Part shown: positions 26,583 through 34,322 of the stretch, piece after piece
Numbering within the stretch: the first letter of the stretch is position 1
Layout: the number at the start of each line of letters is the position of its first letter
Assembly (NCBI GenBank): GCA_031288335.1
Contig: JAITRO010000242.1
Coordinates: 1-45,956, forward strand
DNA length: 45,956 nucleotides
Direction: 5' to 3'
Origin: Synergistaceae bacterium
Lineage (GTDB): Bacteria; Synergistota; Synergistia; Synergistales; Synergistaceae
Program-made: the position numbers and the translations under genes
The notes under the pieces: generated by a model
What the model was told of the DNA's origin: nothing
The model's input: the letters and a program-made list of their open reading frames with translations, nothing else
The model's database searches: none

Positions 26583-28481
26583 GTGCCGGTTTCGAAGAAT
26601 TCTGAGATGGATATAGACATAGCGGATTATATCGACGAAGTTGTGCTTTCATTGGTAACAAAAGCGATAAACCACGTCGCGTCGATAGCGGAACTTCTTT
26701 CCGACATCAATACTATAAGGGCTATGGCCGAGGAACTGAACGCGTTTATCAAAAACAGCGAGGCAGAGAGCAGCGTAGCGGCAAAATCCGGCGAGATGGC
26801 ACAAACCGCCGGGGTCGTCTTTGAACGCGTCCGCAGCCTCGAACATGAAGTCGCGCGGATGAGCATGGACATAAACGAAATCATGGGGAGCGTCGAAGAT
26901 TTGAACGCCGCAAGGCTTAAATCCGACAGAGAAAACAGGAGCAAAACACTGTTTTTGGCCCGCATGAGTCACGAACTGCGGACGCCGATGAACGCGATAA
27001 TCGGAATGGGCGAACTTGCCGAGAGGGAATACGGGCGTCCTGAATGCCTGGGATATATCCGAGACATCAAGCAGGCGGGAACGAACCTGCTCTCGATCAT
27101 CAACGACATACTCGATTTCTCCAGAATAGAGTCCGACAATTTTCAGATAATCCAGTCTTCCTACGACACAGTTTCGCTCTTCCACGATGTGATCGCCATC
27201 ATACGGGTCAGGCTCGCGGAGAGCCCCGTCCGTTTTATGACGAGCATAGATCCCGGTATTCCGTCCGTAATGGTCGGAGATGTTGGGCGCATACGCCAGA
27301 TATTGCTGAATTTGCTCTCCAACGCGGTGAAATATACGGAGGATGGTTTTATCAAATTCAGCGCGTCATCTGAGAAAGACGGCGAGACGGCAATACTGCG
27401 TTTTGTGGTGGAGGACAGCGGGATCGGGATAAAACCGAAGGATTTGGACCGTTTGTTCGGCGATTTCGAGCGATTTGACATGAATCACAACACCGGCATC
27501 GAGGGAGTTGGACTTGGGCTGTCCATAGCGCGCAGCCTTTGCCGCGTGATGGGCGGCGATATCTCGGTGACGAGCGAGTACGGGAAGGGGTCTGTTTTCA
27601 TAGCTACCCTGCGTCAGTCATGCGGCGACTGCACGCCCATCGGAAATATCGACGAAAAAATGTCCGTCAGGACGCGGCAAGTGGGGGTCAAGTTTACCGC
27701 GCCAGGTTTTCGTGTGCTTGTGGTCGATGATGTCGAGGTAAATCTGAAAATCGCCAAGGGATTGCTCTCCCCTTTCAAGATGGAAATAGATACCTGTTCA
27801 AGTGGGAGCAAGGCGCTTTCGATGGTACAGGAAAACGAGTACGATCTGGTGTTTATGGATCACATGATGCCAGGTATGGATGGGATAGAGGCAGCTTCTC
27901 TCATTCGTATGCTCGAGGGCAAACGTTTTCATAATCTCCCGATTGTGGCGCTCACTGCAAATGCCATTTCAGGAATGAGGGAGATGTTTTTGGAGAACGG
28001 TTTCAACGATTTTCTCACGAAACCCATAGAGATCCGCCGGCTGTACGAATTAATGGAAAGGTGGGTTCCCAGGGAAAAGAGGGCGAAATTCGAATGCACG
28101 CGCCCCAGCGATTCACCCTCCGAAACCATCCTGAATATCGAAGGCCTGGACACGTCCCGCGGACTTGTCATGACGGGCGGGACGATGGAGGACTACATGA
28201 CGGTGCTCGATCTCTATTGTCAAGATGCTGAGAGCAGGATGAAAACCTTGCGTGATGTTCCGGACAAAGATGATCTAACGCTTTTCACAACTCAGGTGCA
28301 CGCGTTGAAGAGCGCGTCGGCGAGCATCGGCGCGGCCGCGCTGTCGGAGGCCGCGGCGATGCTGGAGACGGCTGGCGGCAGAGGTGACATGGAATACATC
28401 CGCGAAAATCTGTTCTTTTTCCGCGAAAACCTTGCGGTGACAATCGAACATATCAAAACCGCTCTGTCGCTAAAACCCTGA
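26583..28481 (+). CDS. Soluble hybrid histidine kinase (HisKA-HATPase-REC-HPt)
   Basis: A 632-residue cytoplasmic paralogue of the kinase at 23438 with no membrane segment. Residues about 10-120 are helical and coiled-coil-like, followed by HisKA SHELRTPMN (H130), HATPase (NLLSNAVKYT, DSGIGI, GVGLGLSI), a receiver (VLVVDDVEVNLKIA, FMDHMMPGMDGIE) and an HPt-like domain (QVHALKSASASIGAAAL). The annotated start is a GTG at 26583, 4 bp after the upstream stop; an ATG at 26607 is possible. It lacks its own sensor domain, so the coupled V4R-like protein may supply the signal. Its stop runs straight into a dispersed palindromic repeat. Confidence 0.92.
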   Translation: MPVSKNSEMDIDIADYIDEVVLSLVTKAINHVASIAELLSDINTIRAMAEELNAFIKNSEAESSVAAKSGEMAQTAGVVFERVRSLEHEVARMSMDINEIMGSVEDLNAARLKSDRENRSKTLFLARMSHELRTPMNAIIGMGELAEREYGRPECLGYIRDIKQAGTNLLSIINDILDFSRIESDNFQIIQSSYDTVSLFHDVIAIIRVRLAESPVRFMTSIDPGIPSVMVGDVGRIRQILLNLLSNAVKYTEDGFIKFSASSEKDGETAILRFVVEDSGIGIKPKDLDRLFGDFERFDMNHNTGIEGVGLGLSIARSLCRVMGGDISVTSEYGKGSVFIATLRQSCGDCTPIGNIDEKMSVRTRQVGVKFTAPGFRVLVVDDVEVNLKIAKGLLSPFKMEIDTCSSGSKALSMVQENEYDLVFMDHMMPGMDGIEAASLIRMLEGKRFHNLPIVALTANAISGMREMFLENGFNDFLTKPIEIRRLYELMERWVPREKRAKFECTRPSDSPSETILNIEGLDTSRGLVMTGGTMEDYMTVLDLYCQDAESRMKTLRDVPDKDDLTLFTTQVHALKSASASIGAAALSEAAAMLETAGGRGDMEYIRENLFFFRENLAVTIEHIKTALSLKP

Positions 28482-28567
28482 GGCTCTGCCTTAAATTCCG
28501 CGACGGACCCCTTTTGAGGATACAGGGAGCAAGCTCCCTGCCGGCTTCGAACGGAGCCCAAGGTTTT
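28482..28567. repeat. Dispersed palindromic repeat, copy A
   Basis: The inner stem CAGGGAGC-AA-GCTCCCTG (28523-28540) is enclosed by GGCTCT (28482) and GGAGCC near 28558, and followed by CAAGGTTTTG. The same architecture occurs at 36840-36925 and 44560-44614. It begins immediately after the kinase stop and may serve as its terminator. Confidence 0.65.
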
Positions 28568-28586
28568 GATTTTGTGTTTTTACGGC

Positions 28587-28615
28587 TTGACAGGAACGTG
28601 TGCGCGCTGTAATAT
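28587..28615 (+). promoter_or_regulatory. Consensus sigma-70 promoter of the cysteine leader/ABC locus
   Basis: TTGACA (28587-28592), exactly 17 nt, then TAATAT (28610-28615). The predicted start of transcription is near 28622, giving a leader of about 270 nt before the radical-SAM gene. Confidence 0.85.
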
Positions 28616-28623
28616 ATTCCTAA

Positions 28624-28648
28624 ATTACCCATTATTTAAGTAGGTAAT
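28624..28648. promoter_or_regulatory. Operator-like dyad at the transcription start
   Basis: ATTACC (28624-28629) and GGTAAT (28643-28648) form an imperfect dyad centred about 15 bp downstream of the predicted transcription start. That position suits repression of the sulfur locus. The cognate regulator is not identifiable from the window. Confidence 0.5.
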
Positions 28649-28665
28649 AAAGAGGAGGAAGGCAA

Positions 28666-28758
28666 ATGTCACAGACTTTTCTATTCGCGCATAGATTGGG
28701 ATTATCGTCTTGTTGTTGCGAATGCGGCGGCTCTTCGCCTTTGGGCATCGGCGGTTAG
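28666..28758 (+). CDS. Cysteine-rich 30-residue leader peptide
   Basis: Too short for the ORF track. An ATG at 28666 with AGGAGG about 7 nt upstream opens a 30-codon ORF ending in TAG (28756-28758). It contains LSSCCCECGGSS: codons TGT TGT TGC GAA TGC at 28711-28725. The ORF sits just after a consensus promoter and just before an intrinsic terminator, and beyond that lies a sulfonate-type ABC importer operon. This is the layout of an amino-acid attenuator: when Cys-tRNA is scarce the ribosome would stall on the Cys codons and free a downstream segment to pair as an antiterminator. GGCTCT (28729-28734) can pair with GGAGCC (28779-28784), overlapping the terminator's left arm. An alternative is a RiPP precursor for the adjacent radical-SAM enzyme. 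Confidence 0.75.
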   Translation: MSQTFLFAHRLGLSSCCCECGGSSPLGIGG

Positions 28759-28779
28759 GTTGTTTGTCCATTCCGCGGG

Positions 28780-28810
28780 GAGCCCTCTTTTTAGCGGGGG
28801 GCTCTTTTTT
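28780..28810 (+). terminator. Intrinsic terminator/attenuator of the cysteine leader
   Basis: GAGCCCTC (28780-28787) pairs with GGGGGCTC (28797-28804), an 8-bp GC-rich stem with one T-G pair and a 9-nt loop, followed by six T. It lies 21 bp after the leader stop and 86 bp before the radical-SAM start. A second bulged hairpin (GCCCCAAGA/TCTTGGGC, about 28839-28866) lies between it and the gene. Confidence 0.85.
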
Positions 28811-28895
28811 ATTTCCAGCGGTTCTTATTGAACCTCATTGCCCCAAGAGCGAAGATTTCTTGGGCGAATATTAAAAATAGCGGGAGGAAGGTTGT

Positions 28896-30134
28896 TTGAG
28901 TTGTGGTCGTAATTGGCGGGATAATGAACTCAGCCTTGCCCGGGTATGCGAAAAGTATCCTGACGCGGCTCCGTTTGTCATTATAAAGATCGACGTACAG
29001 CGCAGAGGAGTCGTCTATACGGAAGACGCCCTTAGACAAGTTGACCCTGCCATACATATGACGAATGTCCGCAGTGACTTTTATGATAAGGAAGATATCA
29101 CTCCGGTCTCGCTGCTTATGAGGGATGGCACTTCCATTTTCTGCGAAGGGATATTGGCCGAATCCGTAAGAGAACCATACGTCGTCGACGTGGTGGACGG
29201 AAAGATCGTCCTGGTGGATGATGGGTTGCCGATCGAGGAAGTATCGTACTGGGAGAAGCCGGACTATTACGATAAAAAAACGTCCGGCGGCGTGCCCATG
29301 TGGCATGTGGTTTCAGCACGCCCTCAGAGGATCACCATTCACCCCAACCAGTTCTGCGACTATTGGAAGACGCCCGGGAACGGCTGCAAATTCTGCGTTA
29401 TGGCCGCAAATTTTAAAGCCGGGAACAAACCATCATTGCTGGACGTGAAGGATATTATAGAGACGGTGAGCGAGGCTGTGAAGGAACCCGGACGCAATGT
29501 CTGCGTCTTTCTCACCGGGGGGACTCTTATGGGCGGCGCTGAATTTCTGGACGATGAAGTGGATCTTTATGTCGATATACTCTCCGGCATCAGCGAGTTG
29601 TTCGGAGGAAAACGATTTCCGAGTCAGCTTGTCAGCACGGTTTTTTCGCGAAACCAACTTGCCCGCATTTACGAAAGCACAGGCCTCTCCACCTATACCG
29701 CGGATATTGAAGTGTTGAACAAAGAGCTGTTCAACTGGATATGTCCCGGTAAAGCCAAAACTGTAGGTTACGACGCTTGGAAAGAAAGGTTGTACCGTGC
29801 TGTGGATATATTCGGCCCCGGCAATGTTAACACAGGAATCGTCGCCGGAGTGGAGCTGGCTGCGCCAAACGGTTTTAAAACCGAGGATGAGGCGCTTGAG
29901 TCAATGTTGTCGGAAGCGGAGGAAATTTCATCGCATGGAGTGGGGGTTGTCAGTTGTGTATGGCGCGTCTTGAAAGGCACAGTTTTTTTCCGCCAGACCG
30001 CGCCTTCGCTGGAGTACTACGTGCGGCTCGCGAGAGGTTTAGATGCAATACGCAGAAAATATAACATAAACGTCGACATGGATAACTACCGGCGCTGCGG
30101 CAATCATCCAGATACAGACATGGGCAGGATTTGA
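28896..30134 (+). CDS. Radical SAM protein with CX9CX2C motif
   Basis: A 412-residue protein whose central QFCDYWKTPGNGCKFC places cysteines at 154, 164 and 167 (CX9CX2C instead of CX3CX2C). A similar relaxed spacing is known in some radical-SAM families such as MSMEG_0568. VFLTGGTLMGG (about 204-214) fits the SAM-binding GGE-like strand. An N-terminal domain of about 145 residues precedes the TIM barrel and is not recognised. There is no SPASM-type auxiliary cluster; one late Cys (YRRCGNHPDTD) remains. The start is a TTG with strong SD GGGAGGAAGG 6 nt upstream. It is first in an operon with a sulfonate/nitrate-type importer, so a role in processing the imported compound is plausible but unproven. 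Confidence 0.8.
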   Translation: MSCGRNWRDNELSLARVCEKYPDAAPFVIIKIDVQRRGVVYTEDALRQVDPAIHMTNVRSDFYDKEDITPVSLLMRDGTSIFCEGILAESVREPYVVDVVDGKIVLVDDGLPIEEVSYWEKPDYYDKKTSGGVPMWHVVSARPQRITIHPNQFCDYWKTPGNGCKFCVMAANFKAGNKPSLLDVKDIIETVSEAVKEPGRNVCVFLTGGTLMGGAEFLDDEVDLYVDILSGISELFGGKRFPSQLVSTVFSRNQLARIYESTGLSTYTADIEVLNKELFNWICPGKAKTVGYDAWKERLYRAVDIFGPGNVNTGIVAGVELAAPNGFKTEDEALESMLSEAEEISSHGVGVVSCVWRVLKGTVFFRQTAPSLEYYVRLARGLDAIRRKYNINVDMDNYRRCGNHPDTDMGRI

Positions 30135-30174
30135 GCGTTCAAACGCGTAACGCAAAGGAGAATGGGGAAAAACA

Positions 30175-31188
30175 ATGAGAAAACATATAGCGAAGGCCGG
30201 AAAAATTCACGTTCTTGCGGCAATATTATTGCTTGCGGTCATATTTTGTGGCGCACTTGATTCGCGGACATATGCGGCGGAGGCAAAAAAGTACGACGGC
30301 CTCAAGATTCGCTGGGCCACCATGCCAAGCCAAACTCAATCGGTCATTGCGGAGGAATTGGGGTATTTCAAGGAAGAGTTTGAATCGGATGGTATTTTCG
30401 TAGAACTGCGGATGTTTCCGTCCGGTCCTCCGGCGATAGAGGCGTTTGCCGCGGGGGAATTGGACTTCGCTCAAGTTGGAAACCAACCGACTGTCCAGGC
30501 TATCGCAAACGGAATAAATATCAAAGTTATCGGGGCGTATCAGTCGTCCGACGGCTCGGACCTCGGCCTCATCGCAAGAAACGACAGCGGCATCAAAACG
30601 CTCGAAGATTTGCGGGGTAAAAAACTTGGTTATACCATCGGAACCGAGGCGCATATGATGGCTCTTAAATTCCTGAAATCCGTAAATCTGAACGGTGAAA
30701 CCGTGCAGCTTGTTAACTTACAGATAGGAGATATAAGCACGTCGATCGAATCCGGCAACATTGACGCGGCTGTTACATGGGAACCATGGCTTTCGACGAT
30801 CCTCGGCAACGGCACGACGCATCTCGTGAGAGACGCGGTTGGCTTCAACAGAGCGTCCAGCGTCATCATCGGTAAAACGGAATTTTTGGACAAATATCCT
30901 GAAATAGTCGTCAGGTTACTGAAGGTGTTGGATCGTTCCGTCAAATGGAGTGACGAACATAAAGCCGAGAGCTGCAAAATTCTTTCGAAGAGGAATGGCG
31001 TGGCCGAAAGTGCCTATGAGGCGGCGTTCAGGACCCAAAATCTGGAGTTGTTCCTTGACGATACGCGCATCAATAATCTTGCCGACATCGAAGAGTTTCT
31101 TTTCGAACAGGGAACCATACGAAAGCATTTTAATCTGAGGGATTATATAGACACGAGTTTTCTGGAAAAAGCGGGCATCAATAAATAA
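30175..31188 (+). CDS. ABC transporter substrate-binding protein (SsuA/TauA/NMT1-like)
   Basis: A 337-residue secreted binding protein. It has an N-terminal signal peptide (hydrophobic LAAILLLAVIFCGAL, likely cut after TYAA near residue 35) and no lipobox cysteine at the cleavage site. IRWATMPSQTQSVIAEELGYFKEE, GPPAIEAFAAGELDFAQVGNQPTVQA and DAAVTWEPWLSTIL are the signature blocks of the nitrate/sulfonate/taurine-binding family. The ligand cannot be fixed from sequence alone, but the cysteine-coding leader upstream points to an organosulfur compound. SD AAGGAG lies upstream; the gene starts 40 bp after the radical-SAM stop. Confidence 0.88.
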   Translation: MRKHIAKAGKIHVLAAILLLAVIFCGALDSRTYAAEAKKYDGLKIRWATMPSQTQSVIAEELGYFKEEFESDGIFVELRMFPSGPPAIEAFAAGELDFAQVGNQPTVQAIANGINIKVIGAYQSSDGSDLGLIARNDSGIKTLEDLRGKKLGYTIGTEAHMMALKFLKSVNLNGETVQLVNLQIGDISTSIESGNIDAAVTWEPWLSTILGNGTTHLVRDAVGFNRASSVIIGKTEFLDKYPEIVVRLLKVLDRSVKWSDEHKAESCKILSKRNGVAESAYEAAFRTQNLELFLDDTRINNLADIEEFLFEQGTIRKHFNLRDYIDTSFLEKAGINK

Positions 31189-31235
31189 AATCAGCGTGTC
31201 TCAAGCGTGTATTTCATGAAGACGAGGGGGTGAAT

Positions 31236-31727
31236 GTGATCTTAACGCTCAGCACTGACTCACGGACGGCTCTTGCTGATCCGGATACGGTGAAGGTACT
31301 GGCGGGTATAGACGCGAACGGTTTTCCGCATGTTGCCTTCAAGGATTCGCTTCGTATCAGGCCTGACGGATATCTTGAATACGACGAAATAATTGAGAGT
31401 TCGGATATGAACAAGGTTTTCGTCAACGCTGTCTGGTTCGGCCGCACCGTCTCCGTATTGCTCTTGACAGGCGCTCGGCGCAGTTTTCTGATCAAGGGCA
31501 GCGTGTACAGGGCAATCATTGCGGGATGGGAATTTAAAGAGCGTTACTTAACCGCGCGCAAGCGTCTTGGAGACGTGGATCTTTCAACGTCGTGGGTAAT
31601 AGAACCGACATTTGAGCGAGAAGACACCCTCGAAAAAAGAAGGATCGAGGAAGAAGAGAGACATCCCCTCCTTCGCCACGTGGATAGGCTGCTGCACACG
31701 CGCAATACGGAGAACCATGCGGAATAG
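31236..31727 (+). CDS. PNPOx-like FMN-binding split-barrel protein
   Basis: A protein of about 163 residues resembling the pyridoxamine-5'-phosphate-oxidase-like split barrel: TVKVLAGIDANGFPHVAFKDSLRI, NKVFVNAVWFGRTVSVLLL and SFLIKGSVYRAI. The C-terminus is helical and charged (ERRHPLLRH-like). I prefer the GTG at 31236, which has GAGGGGG at good SD spacing; the track start at 31230 is too close to it. It overlaps the permease start by 11 bp, so it belongs to the transporter operon. A flavin-dependent redox step on the imported molecule, or flavin supply to a partner, is a reasonable guess only. Confidence 0.7.
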   Translation: MILTLSTDSRTALADPDTVKVLAGIDANGFPHVAFKDSLRIRPDGYLEYDEIIESSDMNKVFVNAVWFGRTVSVLLLTGARRSFLIKGSVYRAIIAGWEFKERYLTARKRLGDVDLSTSWVIEPTFEREDTLEKRRIEEEERHPLLRHVDRLLHTRNTENHAE

Positions 31728-32499
31728 TCTTCTGAAACGGCGTGCGCGAAAATTGTTTCTGGGATGCCTGGCGCCGTTTGTAATATTGGCTTCCTGGGAA
31801 TATCTTGGACGCAGGGGAATCATAAACCTGTCGATTCTTCCGCGTCCTTCTGTAATCATGGATTGCCTTGCCGAGATGATCGCAAACGGGCAGCTCAAGA
31901 AACATCTGCTGGTGAGCGCTTTCCGGGTCGTCAAAGGTTTCCTGATCGGGGGAGGCGTTGGATTGGTATTGGGAGTTCTGTGCGGATTGTCAAATACGTG
32001 GAATGATGTTTTGAGTTCTTTGATCGGAATCCTGCGGCCTATCCCAATGATCGCCTGGATTCCCATTCTCATCCTTCTGTTAGGCATCGACGAGGGCTCT
32101 AAAATCGCGCTTATCGCAATCGGCACTTTCTGGCCCGTGCTCCTCAATACGAGCAGGGGAATACGCAATACCGATAAAAAATTGCTGGAGGTAGGGATTA
32201 TATTGGAAAAGAGCAGATCTCAGATGCTGACCAAAGTCATTCTGCCGGCAGCTTTCCCTTTCATTTTTACTGGAATACGCCTTGGCGTAAGCAGCGCTTG
32301 GTCCTGCGTTGTGACGGCCGAGGTCATTGCCGCGGCTGTCGGTATCGGTTATGTCATCATGTATGCGCGCGAGCTTCTGCAGCCTGACGTTTTATTGATT
32401 GGAGTTTTGACTATTGGCGTCGTCGGGCTGCTTCTGGACGTCGTTCTTCTGCAAATCGAAAAACGGGCGCTTCGTTGGAACGAAGCCGACGAGCGTTAA
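31717..32499 (+). CDS. ABC transporter permease (SsuC/TauC-like)
   Basis: From the ATG at 31717, about 260 residues with roughly six membrane segments, the BPD_transp_1 type of the nitrate/sulfonate/taurine importers. The LEVGIILEKSRSQMLTKVILPAAFPFIFTGIRLG stretch contains the EAA loop that docks on the ATPase. The track start at 31612 would read 35 extra residues inside the upstream gene; the start at 31717 has a GGAG SD and an 11-bp overlap typical of coupling. Confidence 0.88.
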   Translation: MRNSLLKRRARKLFLGCLAPFVILASWEYLGRRGIINLSILPRPSVIMDCLAEMIANGQLKKHLLVSAFRVVKGFLIGGGVGLVLGVLCGLSNTWNDVLSSLIGILRPIPMIAWIPILILLLGIDEGSKIALIAIGTFWPVLLNTSRGIRNTDKKLLEVGIILEKSRSQMLTKVILPAAFPFIFTGIRLGVSSAWSCVVTAEVIAAAVGIGYVIMYARELLQPDVLLIGVLTIGVVGLLLDVVLLQIEKRALRWNEADER

Positions 32500-32510
32500 A
32501 GGTAATGGGA

Positions 32511-33284
32511 ATGAATAAAAGCGTGGATATACTTGGGGTGTCAAAGATATTTTCGTTGGATTCAGGGGACTTGCCCGTACTTGGCAAAAGTGATTTCCAT
32601 ATTGAAAGCGGAGAATTTGTAAGCATCGTAGGGAGGAGCGGCTGCGGAAAAAGCACCTTGCTCAGGATTATCTCTGGTCTCGAGATCGCGACGACCGGCG
32701 AGGTACAAATAGGCGGACGCAGGGTTGAACGCCCCAGCGTGCTGACAGGGCTTATCTTTCAGGAACCCAGGTTATTCCCGTGGCTTACAGTGGAGAAGAA
32801 CATAGAGTTTGGGCTGCATCGGAAGATCGAAAAAACTCAACGCAGGGAAGTCGTCGAACAACATATTGCGCTTGTTGGTTTGAGCGGTTTCGAGGAGGCG
32901 TTCCCCCGGCAGCTCTCCGGAGGGATGCAGCAGCGAGTCAGCATTGCCCGCACGCTCATCAATCAGCCCAACGTGCTCTTGTTGGACGAACCGTTTGGAG
33001 CATTGGACGCCCTCACCAGGATTCACATGCAGAACGAGATACTGCAAATCTGGGAGGCCGAGGGATCCACCATGATCCTGGTGACGCACGACGTGGACGA
33101 AGCAATTTTCCTGAGCGACCGCATTATAGTTCTGTCCGACCGCCCCGGAGAGATTAAAAAGGTAATTTCCGTGGATACATCGCGTCCCAGAGACCGCAGC
33201 GGGCCGCGTTTTATGGAAATTCGCCGTGAGATTTATACTGAGTTTTTCGAGGATTCGTCGTTGTCGATTGAATATTATGTCTAG
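32511..33284 (+). CDS. ABC transporter ATP-binding protein (SsuB/TauB-like)
   Basis: The ATPase of the importer, about 257 residues from the ATG at 32511 (AAAGG 9 nt upstream; an ATG at 32505 is possible). Walker [11 protein letters not shown]-loop FQEPRLFPW, signature LSGGMQQR, Walker B VLLLDEPF and the switch THDVDEA are all intact. [17 protein letters not shown] is the form usual in the SsuB/TauB/NrtD group. It is last in the operon; no SsuD/SsuE monooxygenase gene follows. Confidence 0.92.
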   Translation: MNKSVDILGVSKIFSLDSGDLPVLGKSDFHIESGEFVSIVGRSGCGKSTLLRIISGLEIATTGEVQIGGRRVERPSVLTGLIFQEPRLFPWLTVEKNIEFGLHRKIEKTQRREVVEQHIALVGLSGFEEAFPRQLSGGMQQRVSIARTLINQPNVLLLDEPFGALDALTRIHMQNEILQIWEAEGSTMILVTHDVDEAIFLSDRIIVLSDRPGEIKKVISVDTSRPRDRSGPRFMEIRREIYTEFFEDSSLSIEYYV

Positions 33285-33363
33285 GAAAAGCCTCCGCGCC
33301 CTTCGCTTACCTTGTCCCAGAGGTAAAAACTGGAGCCATAGAGATGCCGAACACAACGCCGGA

Positions 33364-33378
33364 ATGAATTTTATTCAT
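33364..33378. terminator. Weak AT-rich hairpin between convergent genes
   Basis: ATGAAT-TTT-ATTCAT overlaps the stop region of the toxin gene, about 80 bp after the ABC ATPase stop. A possible bidirectional end, with weak support. Confidence 0.25.
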
Positions 33379-33650
33379 AATTCTTTTACATGAATGCCAT
33401 GGATACGGACACAAGCACTATTAAATGTAAAAGCAATCCATATCTCCAATTTCAGCGAAAAAAGCAACGGCATATATTTTAGCCAAATGCCGTTTTCAAG
33501 CCTGAAGGCATTGCAAGAATACGGAGTTTTTTTAAGCCATAAAGCAATAGACTCCCATAAATCTTCAAACGATTCTATGTTTTCACACAGATCGTCGTAT
33601 TGTTTTTTGGCTTCCTCTGTGAAGTATATGGGAAAAGTTGCCTGAACCAT
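33375..33650 (-). CDS. Small RelE-like toxin candidate of a Panacea toxin-antitoxin pair
   Basis: A 91-residue protein starting 3 bp after the stop of the Panacea-domain gene; its SD (GAGGAAG) lies inside that gene's last codons. FTEEAKKQYDDLCENI, a central Leu/Trp helix and C-terminal beta-strand-like LKLEIWIAFTFNSACVRIHGI suggest a RelE/ParE-like mRNase fold, but I cannot name conserved catalytic residues with certainty. The toxin role rests mainly on position and size: Panacea (DUF4065) antitoxins are known to pair with varied small toxins. AT-rich compared with neighbouring genes. Confidence 0.55.
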   Translation of the reverse strand: MVQATFPIYFTEEAKKQYDDLCENIESFEDLWESIALWLKKTPYSCNAFRLENGIWLKYMPLLFSLKLEIWIAFTFNSACVRIHGIHVKEL

Positions 33651-33653
33651 ATC

Positions 33654-34211
33654 TTAACATACTTCCTCTTGAGCATTCTCGCTGAATGCAATAGACCTAG
33701 CCCAAGCGATACTTTCCGCAGAGGGAGGGACAGGAGGCGCAAAAAACACGGCAGAATAGGGGAGAGCTTCCCCATCGTCAGCAGCCGCCCAGATATCATT
33801 GTGACTAAACTCACTTATGCCGGACGCCGTGCCCATGCATATCGCGTCTATCCATCCGTCGACGTGGCTGATCTCTTCCGCGCTAAAACAGGATATATCA
33901 GGATTGATCAAAGGGACATATTCCATTTTGTGCCCGTTGAAGTAATTAACGCGGGAAACAACCATCTTCTCCTGCCCTTTTAAATTTTCGATAGCCTTCT
34001 TGGCGTGGCAGGACAGTGGACCATGCGCCCCTTTGACATAAGTTTCACCCACGATAGGTTTCTTGTGTGACTGATAATAAGTAGTTTCTGAGAACCACAA
34101 TATCTTATAGAGCTTAACCGCACTCAATTTTTCACGATCAGCTTTATAACTGATGTAGTGAATGAGTGATTCTAATTTTCGCATGTCAAAGTCAAATTTA
34201 GACCGATCCAT
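33654..34211 (-). CDS. Panacea (DUF4065, SocA/GepA-like) antitoxin
   Basis: A 185-residue protein. The core LIHYISYKADREKLSAVKLYKILWFSETTYYQSHKKPIVGETYVKGAHGPL is the Panacea/DUF4065 domain: KLxKLLYFxD-like helix, then GxxYxxxxxGPxP. This domain serves as a versatile antitoxin, as in SocA and the PanAT pairs. The gene lies upstream of the small toxin candidate, the normal antitoxin-first order. SD AAGGAGA precedes the start at 34211, and a good promoter lies about 110 bp upstream. The C-terminal 40 residues are outside the domain and may contact the toxin. Confidence 0.82.
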   Translation of the reverse strand: MDRSKFDFDMRKLESLIHYISYKADREKLSAVKLYKILWFSETTYYQSHKKPIVGETYVKGAHGPLSCHAKKAIENLKGQEKMVVSRVNYFNGHKMEYVPLINPDISCFSAEEISHVDGWIDAICMGTASGISEFSHNDIWAAADDGEALPYSAVFFAPPVPPSAESIAWARSIAFSENAQEEVC

Positions 34212-34322
34212 AGCCCTATTTCTCCTTCTGTTAAAATAAAAATCCTCCCGCTAAAAACTCGCGCCTCTCGGCACGAGGAACCGCGCGGACACAGCCATGC
34301 TGTGATTAGTTTTTGGAATGAA

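Noticed and set aside
28482-28665. Possible SAM or T-box riboswitch upstream of the sulfur locus
   Set aside because: No conserved S-box core or T-box sequence; the leader ORF and terminator explain the region better.
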